Assembly: GCA_014650415.1 (NCBI GenBank)
Contig: BMUX01000014.1
Location: forward strand, 1-64,000
Direction of reading: 5' to 3'
DNA: 64,000 nt
Source: Streptomyces spiroverticillatus
Lineage (GTDB): Bacteria > Actinomycetota > Actinomycetes > Streptomycetales > Streptomycetaceae
The notes under the pieces are model-generated. The model searched no databases. It saw nothing but the letters and a program-made list of their open reading frames with translations, and was not told the origin of the DNA. Of this stretch, positions 1-9,000 are shown piece by piece. How positions within the stretch are numbered: position 1 is the stretch's first letter; each line of letters starts with the position of its first letter. Made by a program: the position numbers and the translations under genes.

Positions 1-606
1 GCCGGAGAACGCGACCTGATCTTCATCGACGAGTCCGGTTTCGCCCCGACGATGCCCACCGGACACACCTGGTCACGGGTCGGACAGCGAGCCGTGGCGC
101 CCAAGGAGGACACCCGGAACCGCCGGGTCAACGTCCTCGGCGCAAGAATCGTCGGCATGGAGCCGGACCTGCTCTGGCAGCGCACCGACGGCAAGATCGA
201 CGCAGCCGTGCTGCTGGACTTCGTCTGCGCCCGCCTGGCGGGCCTGGGCGGCGGCGCGGGCGTGCTGGACCTGGCCGACGACGGCGCTGGGGTCGATGCC
301 ATCCCCGTCTGGTGCCGCAGGCGTCCGTGCACCGTCGTCCTCGACAACGCCTCCGCGCACGTGGCCAAGGCGTTCAAGGGCCACCGCCGACAGCTCGCCA
401 AAATCGGGGTGGAGCTGTTCTACCTGCCGCCCTACAGCCCGGAATTGAACGAGACCGAGCTGGTCTGGCGGCAGGCGAAGCACGAGGACTACCCCCAGCG
501 CACCCAGACCACTACCGACGCCATCGGCAAGGCCGTCGACAGAGCACTGACCCGCCGACGCGACCGGATCCGAACATCAGCAAAGCACTTCACCCAAGCC
601 GATTAG
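1..606 (+). CDS. IS630-family transposase, C-terminal part (runs off left edge)
   Basis: The reading frame is open from the first base, so this is the C-terminal ~201 residues of a DDE transposase. The three catalytic acids of the IS630/Tc1-mariner type are visible: an Asp in 'FIDESGF' just inside the window, an Asp in 'VVLDNASAH', and a Glu in 'YSPELNETELVW'. The 'LPPYSPELN' segment is the family's most recognisable block. The ATG at 52 lies inside the DDE domain and is not the true start. The stop at 604-606 overlaps the end of the convergent gene on the minus strand, so the element's right end is probably within a few tens of bases. Whether the N-terminal helix-turn-helix part is intact cannot be seen. 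Confidence 0.9.
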   Translation, partial: AGERDLIFIDESGFAPTMPTGHTWSRVGQRAVAPKEDTRNRRVNVLGARIVGMEPDLLWQRTDGKIDAAVLLDFVCARLAGLGGGAGVLDLADDGAGVDAIPVWCRRRPCTVVLDNASAHVAKAFKGHRRQLAKIGVELFYLPPYSPELNETELVWRQAKHEDYPQRTQTTTDAIGKAVDRALTRRRDRIRTSAKHFTQAD

Positions 607-1169
607 GAGTGGTGCCAGACCTCTGTTGGCGCCATGTCCCAGGACGTGCCCGCGATCCCCCTGAGGTCGTAGAACAGCGCCCAGGTCACCACGCTGTCAC
701 CAGCACGTTGAGTGCCGCGCTCCATCACAAAGCTGTCGCAGTAGACATCTCCCTCACCGTTGATCCTGAATCCCTCACCCGTTTCGAGCGCGTACGCCTC
801 CATCTCCTGGTTAAGTTCGGAGGGCACCCTGCCGACGAGCCGTATCCCCTCGTGAGTGACCTGCGGACCGCAGAGGCCATCGACCAGCACGCACGACAGG
901 CCCACGCCCTCAACGAAGTAGCACTTCGCAACCGCCCGGTCGAGGTAATGCGACGCAGCCCGGCGGAACTCGAGACGCCACTGTGCACGCTTGCCGTCAC
1001 ACCAGAGCCCAAGGTCTTCCTGCGTGGCGGTAAAACCATGTTCTCCCATGGCAGTGATGGCCTCTTGCCTCTCCATACCGAAGCGCAGCGGCCCAATGCT
1101 CTGACGCGGAAAGTACTCCCAGCGGCGCCGCTCGGAGTCCGCAAGTACCACCCAAAGATCCGTGTTCAT
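603..1169 (-). CDS. Hypothetical protein, 188 aa, possibly altered at its C-terminus by the IS630 end
   Basis: I do not recognise this family. I start it at the ATG encoding MNTDLW at 1169; in-frame starts further up (1187, 1328) add a basic, low-complexity stretch. The protein is soluble-looking, with no signal peptide or membrane segment, and carries several Trp/Cys-containing stretches. Its last codons (PTEVWHHS) fall in sequence next to the IS630 transposase stop. The original C-terminus may therefore have been replaced by read-through into the IS end; this is an inference. Convergent with the transposase, overlapping by 4 bases. Confidence 0.55.
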   Translation of the reverse strand: MNTDLWVVLADSERRRWEYFPRQSIGPLRFGMERQEAITAMGEHGFTATQEDLGLWCDGKRAQWRLEFRRAASHYLDRAVAKCYFVEGVGLSCVLVDGLCGPQVTHEGIRLVGRVPSELNQEMEAYALETGEGFRINGEGDVYCDSFVMERGTQRAGDSVVTWALFYDLRGIAGTSWDMAPTEVWHHS

Positions 1170-1587
1170 GAACTGATGATCATCCATGCGCCGTCGCCAT
1201 GCGAAACCCGCCCGGAAGTTCCGGAGGAAGCGCCTCAGCTTGCGGGGCGAACCCTTGATGCCGAGCGGAACTCGGTCTGTACGGCGGGCGAAATAGCGTC
1301 CCTCCCACAGGACACCCACCCGACACACCCCACTTCACCAGCTCCGCTTAGATTCAGCACCTCCGTAACGCTCCTGCCACCGCCCGGGGACCGTACGGCA
1401 AGGCCCCTCCCCCTGGCGGCCCGTAACTCCGGCGCGCGGAAGGGACCCGGAGGAGGGTGAGTTCTCCGCTCTCGCTCGATCGGGTGTGCAGGCGACCCGT
1501 CGGTGCTCTTGTCCGTCCTGTACATCTCACGTGATGCTCAAGCGGACCGACTGACGATCGCTGCGATCTCTGACGCTGGGGGGGCGT

Positions 1588-3114
1588 ATGGGTGCCTACC
1601 GTTTCAACCCGCCACCGAACTGGTTGATGCCGCCGAACTGGACACCCCCGGAAGGCTGGAAGCCGAACCCCTCCTGGCCGCCCCCACCGGACGGCTGGCA
1701 GCTCTGGATTCCGGCACAGCAGAGTGGAGAAGGCCCTGAGCCCGCCCCCTCAGCCGAGGTTCCGGTGCCCCGCCGGCAGCGCTGGTTCCGCCGTAATCGA
1801 GGGGAGGGCGGAAGCGAAGCCGAGCAACTGCGCGCCTGGATCACGCAAACCCAAGGCGCCGACGCTGCGACGCTGGCACTGCTGAAGCAGCAGACGCGTC
1901 AGGAAGCCGAAGAACTACGCCGGCGGGCAATGGACGAGGCCGACGAGATCGTGCATGAGGCACAACGTGCGGCTAAGGACAGTCAGGCCGCCGCCCGCCA
2001 GGCGGCAAAGGAAACAGAGAAGGCCCGGAGGGAGGCCGAGCGCCACCGCACCGAGATCTACCAGGCCGAGAGCCGACTGAACGATCTGCGCACTCAGATC
2101 GTGACCACCGACGAGACCACGATGCTCCAGCAGGTCGGGATCTACGCCTACCGCCACCCACTGGACGACGCTGTGGCTTACCGGGCCCGTCTGGACGCCA
2201 TCAAGGCGGAGATCAAGGAACTCGCCCGCTCACAGCAGGCCGTACTTGGCGCCAGCGGATGGACCGTCAACGGATCCGCCCGCCAGGGCACCAAGACGAT
2301 CCGCGACTACTCGAAGCTCATGCTCCGCGCCTACAACTCCGAGGCCGACTACGCCGTGCGCAGCATGCGCCCGCACCGCCTCACCTCACTGGTCGACCGC
2401 CTGTACAAGAGCCGCGAGACCATCGCCAAACTCGGCGCCACCATGGACATCCGGATCTCTGATGCCTATCACGATGCCCGAGTCGAGGAGCTCCGTCTGA
2501 CGGCGGACTTCCTGCAGCGCAAGGAGGAGGAGAAGCAGGCCCAGCGCGAGGCCCGTGCCCGCGAGCGCGAAGAGGCAAGCGCTCAGCGAGAGCTGTCGCG
2601 TGAGCGGGAGAAGCTGCACAAGGAGATGAACCACTACCAGAGCGTGCTGGACAGGCTGCGGGCCCAGGGCAATCACGCGGCCGCTGCCGAGATGGCGGCG
2701 AAACTCACAGAGATCGAGGGAGCCCTGGGCGACGTGGAGGCCCGAGCCGCCAACATCCGTACCGGCTACGTATACGTCATCTCGAACGTCGGAGCTTTCG
2801 GCGACAACATGGTCAAGATCGGAATGACGCGGCGCCTCGAACCGCTGGACCGCATCTATGAGCTGAGTGGCGCCGCTGTGCCCTTCCGTTTCGATGTCCA
2901 CGCTCTGATTTTCAGCAAGGACGCCGTCGGCCTCGAGACAAGGCTGCACCAGGAGTTTGCATCACGACGGGTCAACCGTGTCAACAGCCGCAAAGAGTTC
3001 TTCCGCGTCACGCCGGCAGAAGTCAAGGCCGTCCTGGAACGGAGCGCCGGTGAGCACTTGGTCGAGTTCAACGAGGTAGCCGAGGCGATCGAGTGGCGCA
3101 GCAGCACAACCTAG
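1588..3114 (+). CDS. DUF4041 / GIY-YIG (T5orf172-type) nuclease-like protein
   Basis: A 508-residue protein. Residues ~5-40 are an unusual Pro/Trp-rich segment with repeated P-x-x-W spacing. Residues ~75-160 and ~320-390 are long charged coiled coils. Between them (residues ~200-320) is a region resembling DUF4041. From about residue 393 the sequence GYVYVISN...MVKIGMT...R...EL has the GIY-YIG layout of the T5orf172/Mug113 subfamily, followed by the expected ETRLHQEF and the KEFF...V motif near the end. This architecture is known from phages and bacterial mobile regions. The biochemical role is not settled; DNA cleavage or phage interference is plausible but inferred. ATG 1588 follows a G-rich run that can serve as ribosome binding site. 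It stands alone next to an IS630 end. Confidence 0.8.
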   Translation: MGAYRFNPPPNWLMPPNWTPPEGWKPNPSWPPPPDGWQLWIPAQQSGEGPEPAPSAEVPVPRRQRWFRRNRGEGGSEAEQLRAWITQTQGADAATLALLKQQTRQEAEELRRRAMDEADEIVHEAQRAAKDSQAAARQAAKETEKARREAERHRTEIYQAESRLNDLRTQIVTTDETTMLQQVGIYAYRHPLDDAVAYRARLDAIKAEIKELARSQQAVLGASGWTVNGSARQGTKTIRDYSKLMLRAYNSEADYAVRSMRPHRLTSLVDRLYKSRETIAKLGATMDIRISDAYHDARVEELRLTADFLQRKEEEKQAQREARAREREEASAQRELSREREKLHKEMNHYQSVLDRLRAQGNHAAAAEMAAKLTEIEGALGDVEARAANIRTGYVYVISNVGAFGDNMVKIGMTRRLEPLDRIYELSGAAVPFRFDVHALIFSKDAVGLETRLHQEFASRRVNRVNSRKEFFRVTPAEVKAVLERSAGEHLVEFNEVAEAIEWRSSTT

Positions 3115-3203
3115 GGCGGCGAAGCGCCGTCAGGTACGCGCAGTAGGTGTGTGAAGGTCGCAGGATGACTGCAGGGACTGGGCCCGCCGGCTGGGGCACT
3201 TCG

Positions 3204-3252
3204 CCCCGTTCGATCCGAGCGAGAGCGGTTGAAAAGCCTGGATCGAACGGGG
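3204..3252. terminator. 13-bp perfect inverted repeat between convergent genes
   Basis: CCCCGTTCGATCC at 3204-3216 is exactly complementary to 3240-3252, with a 23-base spacer. It sits between the convergent ends of the DUF4041 gene (3114) and the AfsR-like regulator (3416), the place expected for a bidirectional terminator. There is no T-run, which is usual in this kind of genome. The half-site resembles a tRNA T-arm, but no tRNA body surrounds it. The remaining ~300 bases of this gap show no gene. Confidence 0.4.
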
Positions 3253-3415
3253 AGGACGGAAACGGGTCTGCGGCCCATCTTGCGGGTCGCAGCACCACTA
3301 CGGCCCGAAAGAGCTGGATTCGCCGGGACAAGGAAATGGATGCTGCCTCCGCGACTTCGGTTCTCATCGGAACTGGAAAAAGATGACCGCTGCGGTGCAG
3401 CTCTACTGATGGAAG

Positions 3416-6400
3416 TCAGGTGGACCCCTGCAGGCTGTCGGCCTCGTCAAGGGCCAGAGCCGTGGCAAGCCCGTCCCCGGCCAGCTCGTGCGCGGCGGCC
3501 AGAGTGCGCAGCCCGATGGCCAGCCAGGTGCGGGAGCCGGTGCGGCGCCAGAGCGCGACCGCGGCCTCGGCACGCCTGCGGGCGGGTGCCGCGCGGCCCA
3601 CCGCGAGTTGCGCCTCGGCAAGCGCGTACAGCGTCGCCGCTTCGCCCCAGAGGTTGCCGAACTCCCGGTACGCCCACAGGCTTCGGGCCAGCAGCCGACG
3701 GCCCTCGTGGTGCTTGCCCTGTCGGGTCAGTACGTCCCCGAGCCAGCAGGTGGCGTGCGTGGTGGTGAGCCGGTCGCCCAGCATCTCGCTGATCGCGGCG
3801 GCCTGCCGGTACGCGTCGGCGGCCGCCGCGTGGTCACCTCGAGCGCGGTGGCTCTGGCCGAGGCAGCGCAGCGCCTGCGCCTCCCCCGGCCGGTATCCCG
3901 CGTCGCGGCTGACCTGAAGGCATTCGGTGAACCGGCTGACGGCCGCGGTAGTCCGGCCCAGTTCGAGTTCGACAACGCCGAGCCCGTTGGTGGCGTAGAC
4001 GAGGCAGTTGACGTTGCCGGCTGATGCGGCCAGGCGGGCGGCTTCCTCGAAGTGCGCGGTGGCGGAGGGGTACCGGCCCAACAGCCGGTGGACGTAGGCC
4101 AGTCCCGCCGTCGCACTGGCCCGACAGCCGGGTTCCTGCCCCTCGGTGAGCAGCAGTGCCTGCTCGAAGTGGTGCAGTGCCTCGGGGTATCGGTCGAGGA
4201 CGGTCGTGAGTTCACCGAGGCAACGGTGGATCTTCGCGGCGGTGTGCCCGTCGTCGGCGCTCAGTGCCGCTTTGAGCGCGCGGTTCTGGAGCCGTTCCCA
4301 GTCGTCGAAGTGGCTACCGACCTGGAAGAGCGTGGTGAGGGCGATGGCCAGTCCGGCGGCGGGTACCGTGTCCGCCCTGTCCAGGGCCTGTTCCGCCACG
4401 TCGATGAGGAACTGCCGCTCGTCGGTGAACCAGGCCAGTGGGTCGGCCAGCAGCACGTCGGTGTCCGCAGGGGAGAACCGCCAGGAGACGGTGCCGGTCG
4501 GCGGGATGCCCTGGAAGTCGACGCTGAGCGTGTCGGCCGCCCGGTCGGCGAGGTGCAGGCTCGCCTCCACCAGACGGGTGAGCGCGGCGGCCCGTTCACC
4601 TGGTGGGACGGACTCCTCGACGCGTTCGCGGCCGAAAAGCCTGACCAGATCGTGGAGTTGGCAACGGGTGCCGCCCGTACTGGACGACCTGGTCGGTGCG
4701 AGGGTCTGTACGAGGTGGACCTCCACGAGGTCGTCGAGCACGGCCTCGGCCTCGGTCAGGTCCACGTCCAGCAGCGGAGCCAGCGCCCAGGCGGCGAACT
4801 GCGGGCCGGGCAGCAGGGCGACGAGTTCGAGCGCGGTCCGTGTGCGGTTGGCCATTCCCCGGTAGGAGAGTTCGAGGCTGGCCCGCACGGCGATGTGCCC
4901 GACGGCCAGCACGTCCAGCTTGCGCTGCTCGTTGTTGAGGAGGCGGGCCACCTTGGCCAGCGGCCAGTTCGGGCGGGCGGCGAGACGTGCTCCGGCCACC
5001 CATACAGCCAGCGGAAGGCCGCCGCAGGTCCGCACGATGGAGCGGGCCGAGTCGGGCTCCGCGTCGATGCGTTCCGGGCCCAGCATCTCGCGCAGCAGGG
5101 CGAGTCCTGCGGTGGGCGTGAGCTCCCCCAGTTGGAGCCGGGGGACGTTCAGCCCCGTCATGGCTGTGCGGCTCGTGAGAATCGTGGCGCAGCGTGGGCC
5201 GCTGGGCAGGAGGTCGGCGACCTGCTCGGCGTCGGCCGCGTTGTCCAGGACGACGAGTATCTGCCGTTGGGCGAGCAGCGTGCGGTAGAGGTGGATACGT
5301 CCGGTGAGCTCGGCGGGTACGGTTCCGCCCCGTGTGTCCAGTGCGCGCAAGAAGGCTCCCAGGACGGTGAAGGGGTCGGCCGGCTCTCCCCCGAAGCCCC
5401 TGAGGTCGGCGTGGAGTTGGCCATCCGGGAAACGTGCGGAGAGCCGGTGCCCGGCACGTATCGCGAAGGCCGTCTTCCCCACCCCGGCGGGACCGGTGAC
5501 CAGCAGTGTCGCCGGCCCGGGGCCTTCCTCCACGAGCATCCGGCAGGCGTGGTCCAGCTCCTGGCCCCGTCCGACGAACAGGGAAAGATCGGCGGGCAGA
5601 AGACGTGGAGCCAACTGCCGGCCCACCGCCTGGGAACTCTCCGAGCCCGCCGCTGCCACCGGCACGTCGCCCCTCGGCGAGGCGGGTGAGGACCTCGCGG
5701 TTCGCGCTCCGGCGCCCCGGGTGCCGCCGCCGAGGATCCTGGCGTGGAGGTCGCGCAGGGGCACGCCCGGGTCGACGCCGAGTTCGTCGCGGAGTCTGCG
5801 CCTGGCACGCTCGTAGACCTCCAGCGCTTCCGCCTGACGGCCGCAGCGGTACAGAGCCAGCACGAATTGCCCGATCACCCGCTCGTCGAGCGGCTGCGCC
5901 TCGGCCCGGGCAGCCAGCTCACTCAGCATCCGGTCGTGCTGCCCCATACGTAACTGGACGTCGGCAAGGTCCAGTTGGGCGGCGAGCCGTTCACCTTCGA
6001 GCAGCGCGCGCTGGGAGTTGAACCACGGGGTGTCCGCCCCGGCGAACGCGCTGCCCCGCCACAGGCCCAGCGCGTCCCGCCACAGCTCCTCCGCCCGGGC
6101 GTCGTCGCCCGCCACGCGCGCCAGGCGGCACAGATCCTGAAACCGGTGGGCGTCGATGGTCGAGGACGCCGCTCCCAGCCGGTAGCCGCCCCCGGGCTGC
6201 CGTGTCAGGAAGACGCCGTCGCTCTCCAGCGTGTGCCTCAGCCGGGAGATGTACCCGTACAGCTTCTTCCGCCCGTTGGTCGGATCGCTTTCGCCCCAGA
6301 CCCTGTCCACCAGCGCATCGACCGAGACAGCCCGGCCCGCGTCGACGAGCAGGGCCGCCAACACCCTGCGCTGCATCGCATGTCCCACGTCGACGGTGTC

Positions 6401-6451
6401 CCCGTTCCGCCAGACCTCAAGAGTCCCGAGAACCCCGAAGAACGCGGCCAT
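3416..6451 (-). CDS. AfsR/SARP-family transcriptional regulator with a TTA codon
   Basis: A 1011-residue regulator in AfsR order. Residues 1-95 are an OmpR-like winged helix. Residues ~100-250 are a BTAD domain ending in the typical 'ELGVDPGVPLRDLH'. A P-loop NTPase (NB-ARC/STAND) follows with 'GPAGVGKTAFA' near residue 315. From ~680 to the end there are tetratricopeptide-like repeats rich in ALxxxGxxxxA. Such proteins bind direct repeats in promoters and switch on secondary-metabolite or developmental genes. I start at ATG 6451 behind GGAGG at 6456-6460; an upstream in-frame GTG and a far ATG (6502) are possible. Leu167 is encoded by TTA (5951-5953), so translation should depend on bldA tRNA. 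It is divergent from the secreted-protein cluster at 6647, a possible target. Confidence 0.9.
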   Translation of the reverse strand: MAAFFGVLGTLEVWRNGDTVDVGHAMQRRVLAALLVDAGRAVSVDALVDRVWGESDPTNGRKKLYGYISRLRHTLESDGVFLTRQPGGGYRLGAASSTIDAHRFQDLCRLARVAGDDARAEELWRDALGLWRGSAFAGADTPWFNSQRALLEGERLAAQLDLADVQLRMGQHDRMLSELAARAEAQPLDERVIGQFVLALYRCGRQAEALEVYERARRRLRDELGVDPGVPLRDLHARILGGGTRGAGARTARSSPASPRGDVPVAAAGSESSQAVGRQLAPRLLPADLSLFVGRGQELDHACRMLVEEGPGPATLLVTGPAGVGKTAFAIRAGHRLSARFPDGQLHADLRGFGGEPADPFTVLGAFLRALDTRGGTVPAELTGRIHLYRTLLAQRQILVVLDNAADAEQVADLLPSGPRCATILTSRTAMTGLNVPRLQLGELTPTAGLALLREMLGPERIDAEPDSARSIVRTCGGLPLAVWVAGARLAARPNWPLAKVARLLNNEQRKLDVLAVGHIAVRASLELSYRGMANRTRTALELVALLPGPQFAAWALAPLLDVDLTEAEAVLDDLVEVHLVQTLAPTRSSSTGGTRCQLHDLVRLFGRERVEESVPPGERAAALTRLVEASLHLADRAADTLSVDFQGIPPTGTVSWRFSPADTDVLLADPLAWFTDERQFLIDVAEQALDRADTVPAAGLAIALTTLFQVGSHFDDWERLQNRALKAALSADDGHTAAKIHRCLGELTTVLDRYPEALHHFEQALLLTEGQEPGCRASATAGLAYVHRLLGRYPSATAHFEEAARLAASAGNVNCLVYATNGLGVVELELGRTTAAVSRFTECLQVSRDAGYRPGEAQALRCLGQSHRARGDHAAAADAYRQAAAISEMLGDRLTTTHATCWLGDVLTRQGKHHEGRRLLARSLWAYREFGNLWGEAATLYALAEAQLAVGRAAPARRRAEAAVALWRRTGSRTWLAIGLRTLAAAHELAGDGLATALALDEADSLQGST

Positions 6452-6646
6452 CACACCTCCTGCATCAGACGAACACGGCTGCACCACATTCTGTGAAGCC
6501 ACCGAGGGCGGGCCAAGGCGGATTCAAGCTTTTCCGAAGCTTTCCCGACGCCCCTGCCTGCACCGTGAGCACGCCACCCGAACACGGGCCCGACCGCCCA
6601 CACGGGCCGGCTCGATCACGTGCACCCCCTCACACCAGGAGGACAC

Positions 6647-7063
6647 ATGCGTACCCCTCGCCTCATCCGCACACCACGCCTGACCGCCTCGCTCGCCGCA
6701 GGAGCGGCGCTCCTGACCAGCCTCACGGTCGCACTGGCTCCCGCCGCGCACGCCGCCTCGGTGTCGAGCGGCACGTCGGCCAAGGGCGGATACGCCATCG
6801 CCGACGTATCCGACCTGGGCTACCTCTACGTCTGCGACGAGGGCGCCAAGGACGGCTTGCGGGCCGTGGCCCACTTCTACCCGGAGCCCGGGAGGGGCCA
6901 GTACCTCCAGGTGCAAGACGCCGACGGTTCCAACAACGGCTGCGGCCCCTCCCGGCAGTTGGGGCTGCCACGGGGCGTGACGTACTCGCTCGTCGCCTGC
7001 CTGCGTGACGGCGCCAACGGCTCCGACATGTACTGCCGCACCACGACCGGAGTCATCACCTGA
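6647..7063 (+). CDS. Small secreted protein, 138 aa (cluster member 1)
   Basis: ATG 6647 follows AGGAGG with good spacing. Residues 1-37 form a Sec signal peptide: basic start, Ala/Leu-rich core, cleavage after A-H-A-A. The mature part is ~100 residues with four cysteines, suggesting two disulfides, and no family I recognise. It is the first of five small exported proteins in a row on this strand, spaced 37-110 bases apart, and divergent from the AfsR-like regulator. An operon or a set of coregulated genes is likely. Confidence 0.7.
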   Translation: MRTPRLIRTPRLTASLAAGAALLTSLTVALAPAAHAASVSSGTSAKGGYAIADVSDLGYLYVCDEGAKDGLRAVAHFYPEPGRGQYLQVQDADGSNNGCGPSRQLGLPRGVTYSLVACLRDGANGSDMYCRTTTGVIT

Positions 7064-7137
7064 GCAGTCGAACTCCTGAGCAACTCAGCACCGTCACCGA
7101 CCGCCCCGCTCCCCGACCGAGAAGAGAAACCCCTCCC

Positions 7138-7704
7138 ATGAAGAAGACCTCCGCCCTCATCCTGACGAGCGCCCTCCTCGCCGCCGGAACCTTCCTCGCC
7201 GCCCCCGCGGGTGCCGCGAGCGCGGCCCTCCCCGACAAGTACGACACCTACGTTCCGGACGGCGACACCTACGCGAAGAGGACCAACCCGGACCACCTCA
7301 AAAACCACAACCAGGCCAAAGCACGCCTGACCACCGGCGGCGCCCCGTTCACCTTCCAGACCTCAGCGAACTGCTTCCACCGCGGCCAGGGCTGCACCTC
7401 GCTCTCCTTCGTCAACAAGAAGTCGATCGAGGGAATCCGGATATTCCAGAGCAAAAGCAAGTGCCCGATCAAAATAACCGGCGGCACGGAGTGGGGACAC
7501 GCGGGCTCCGGCGACAACTCGGAATCCCGCAAGAGCCACTGGAACGGCTACAAGCTCGACATCGATCCGACCACCTGCGTCAGCAACTACATCAAGAGCA
7601 ACTACACCCTGAGCGGCACGGTCGACGGAAACCCCCGGTACATCTCCGGCGGCGGCAACTGGTACGTCAAGGAGAGCAACCACTGGGACATCACCTACTT
7701 CTGA
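7138..7704 (+). CDS. Secreted protein with hedgehog/DD-peptidase (M15-like) zinc motif
   Basis: A signal peptide occupies residues 1-30 (MKKTSALILT..., cleavage after AGAASA). The mature part contains H-x6-D in 'SHWNGYKLDI' and a late His in 'NHWDITYF', with 'TGGTEWGHAGSG' just ahead. This spacing matches the zinc ligands of the hedgehog/D-Ala-D-Ala-peptidase fold, seen in VanX-type and M15 peptidases and in many phage lysins. It would then act outside the cell on peptidoglycan stem or cross-link peptides. The assignment rests on motif spacing only. ATG 7138 lies behind 'gagaag'. Five lysines and many Asn/Ser in the central part give it lower GC than its neighbours. Confidence 0.65.
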   Translation: MKKTSALILTSALLAAGTFLAAPAGAASAALPDKYDTYVPDGDTYAKRTNPDHLKNHNQAKARLTTGGAPFTFQTSANCFHRGQGCTSLSFVNKKSIEGIRIFQSKSKCPIKITGGTEWGHAGSGDNSESRKSHWNGYKLDIDPTTCVSNYIKSNYTLSGTVDGNPRYISGGGNWYVKESNHWDITYF

Positions 7705-7809
7705 CCGGCACCGCGCCGATGGCACGAGCCCTGCCGCTCCCGCCACCACCTCCGGCGTTCCCCCTCCACTCGCCCCGCCTCCCCCTTCCCCTCCGACGAA
7801 GGAACTGCC

Positions 7810-8121
7810 ATGGAGAAGTCTCGGAGAGCCCTTGTCGTAGCAGCAGCGCTCGCCACCGCGGTCCTCACCACGGGACCCGCCCACGCTGCGGCCCCGGGAA
7901 CCATCACCGGAGACGGGGTCCGCATCCGCAGCTGCCCGGCGACGAGCACCGACTGCCGCGTTCTGGCGACCGCGAACCGGGGGGACGCCGTCAGCATCCA
8001 CTGCCTCGAAGGCCATGCTCCCGGGCTGTGGTTCAAGGTCAAGCACACTCGCAGCGGCAAGACGGGCTACGTGAGCGGGAGTTACCTCCGCACCACGAGC
8101 AGCTCCATCCCCTTCTGCTGA
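7810..8121 (+). CDS. Secreted bacterial SH3 (SH3b) domain protein, 103 aa
   Basis: Starts at ATG 7810 behind GAAGGAA. The signal peptide ends at about residue 27 (AHAAAPG). The remainder reads as one SH3b domain: 'GDGVRIRSCPATSTDCRVLAT', 'GDAV', then 'WFKVKH...KTGYVSGSYL'. Four cysteines may stabilise it. SH3b domains bind cell-wall peptides and often accompany wall hydrolases. Here it is a separate protein right after the M15-like protein, so the two could work on the same surface target (inference). Confidence 0.75.
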   Translation: MEKSRRALVVAAALATAVLTTGPAHAAAPGTITGDGVRIRSCPATSTDCRVLATANRGDAVSIHCLEGHAPGLWFKVKHTRSGKTGYVSGSYLRTTSSSIPFC

Positions 8122-8158
8122 CCCATTCCGCGCCCACGCCGACTCTGAAGGAATCGCC

Positions 8159-8554
8159 ATGCACACGTCCAGGAACGCGTTGTCCGCGGTTGCGCTGGCC
8201 GCCGGGTTGGCACTCGGCCTGCTCACCGCGCCCACCGCGCTTGCCTCGCCACCGCCCCCCGCGACTGCCGCCTGCACCCCCGGGGACGCTCGGGTGGTAC
8301 GCAGCAGCGGTATGGCCGGGCCGCTCGTCGAGTTGCTGTACAGCCCTTCGTGCCGAACGGCTTGGGGCCGGGTCAAGTACGCCTCACCGCGCGACCGGGT
8401 CGAGGTGAAGAACGACCTCGGTGCCCGCAAGACCGCCACCGTAGGCAGCGGCGCGAGCACCGCAAAGACCGGATCCGTCAACGACGCGAACACCCAGGCG
8501 TGGGCCTGTGTGTACACAGCATCGGGCGACACGGCATGCACCGCGGCGTACTGA
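8159..8554 (+). CDS. Secreted DUF2690-like protein, 131 aa
   Basis: ATG 8159 follows GAAGGAA. Residues 1-30 are a signal peptide. The mature part contains 'VELLYSPSCRTAWGRV', the hallmark of the DUF2690 family (a Val-Glu-Leu-Arg-Tyr-Ser, Cys, Ala-Trp pattern), found in small exported actinobacterial proteins and at the C-termini of some membrane-anchored regulators. Function is unknown. Member 4 of the small secreted cluster. Confidence 0.7.
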   Translation: MHTSRNALSAVALAAGLALGLLTAPTALASPPPPATAACTPGDARVVRSSGMAGPLVELLYSPSCRTAWGRVKYASPRDRVEVKNDLGARKTATVGSGASTAKTGSVNDANTQAWACVYTASGDTACTAAY

Positions 8555-8592
8555 CACTCCCGCCACCCGCCCCAAGCCCCGAAGGACACCAG

Positions 8593-8979
8593 ATGAAGAA
8601 GAGACTGATCGTCACCGCCATGAGCCTGGCCGGCGTCATGGCCGTGGCGGCCCCCGCCCATGCGACGACGGCAGGGGTCTCCGGATCGGTCAAGTCGACG
8701 ACCACCTACTACACCACTGCACGGACCATCACCACCGGAGGCACCAACGTCTACCTGCGGCTCAATGCCCGCAACGTGGACATGAAGGTGTGGTGGTACA
8801 AGTGCTCCGACAAGAGCGTGCGCGGCAGCGCGGTCATTTTCTGGGCCGCCGACACCGGCCGCAAGACGCTGGGCACGAACTTCACGAAGGGCGCCTCCAT
8901 CTGCCTCGCGGCGGCGGCCGACATAGGTCAGGGCTCTGCCACCTGGTCGGGGACCCTCACCTGGAACGTCACGTCCTGA
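8593..8979 (+). CDS. Small secreted protein, 128 aa (cluster member 5)
   Basis: ATG 8593 follows GAAGGAC. The signal peptide MKKRLIVTAMSLAGVMAV is cleaved near AHAT. The mature protein is Thr/Ser-rich and probably all-beta, with one Cys pair ('WYKCSDKS', 'ASICLAAA'). I recognise no family. It is the last gene of the cluster and is followed by a terminator-like hairpin at 9001-9041. Confidence 0.65.
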   Translation: MKKRLIVTAMSLAGVMAVAAPAHATTAGVSGSVKSTTTYYTTARTITTGGTNVYLRLNARNVDMKVWWYKCSDKSVRGSAVIFWAADTGRKTLGTNFTKGASICLAAAADIGQGSATWSGTLTWNVTS

Positions 8980-9000
8980 AACCCTGAACCCCCGCACAAG

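Noticed and set aside
312..1460. 382-codon plus-strand frame across the IS630 end
   Set aside because: It overlaps the transposase in another frame and the opposite-strand hypothetical gene; the composition is that of a shadow frame.
3200..3255. tRNA gene suggested by GTTCGATCC
   Set aside because: No acceptor, D or anticodon arms can be built around it, and both arms belong to one inverted repeat.
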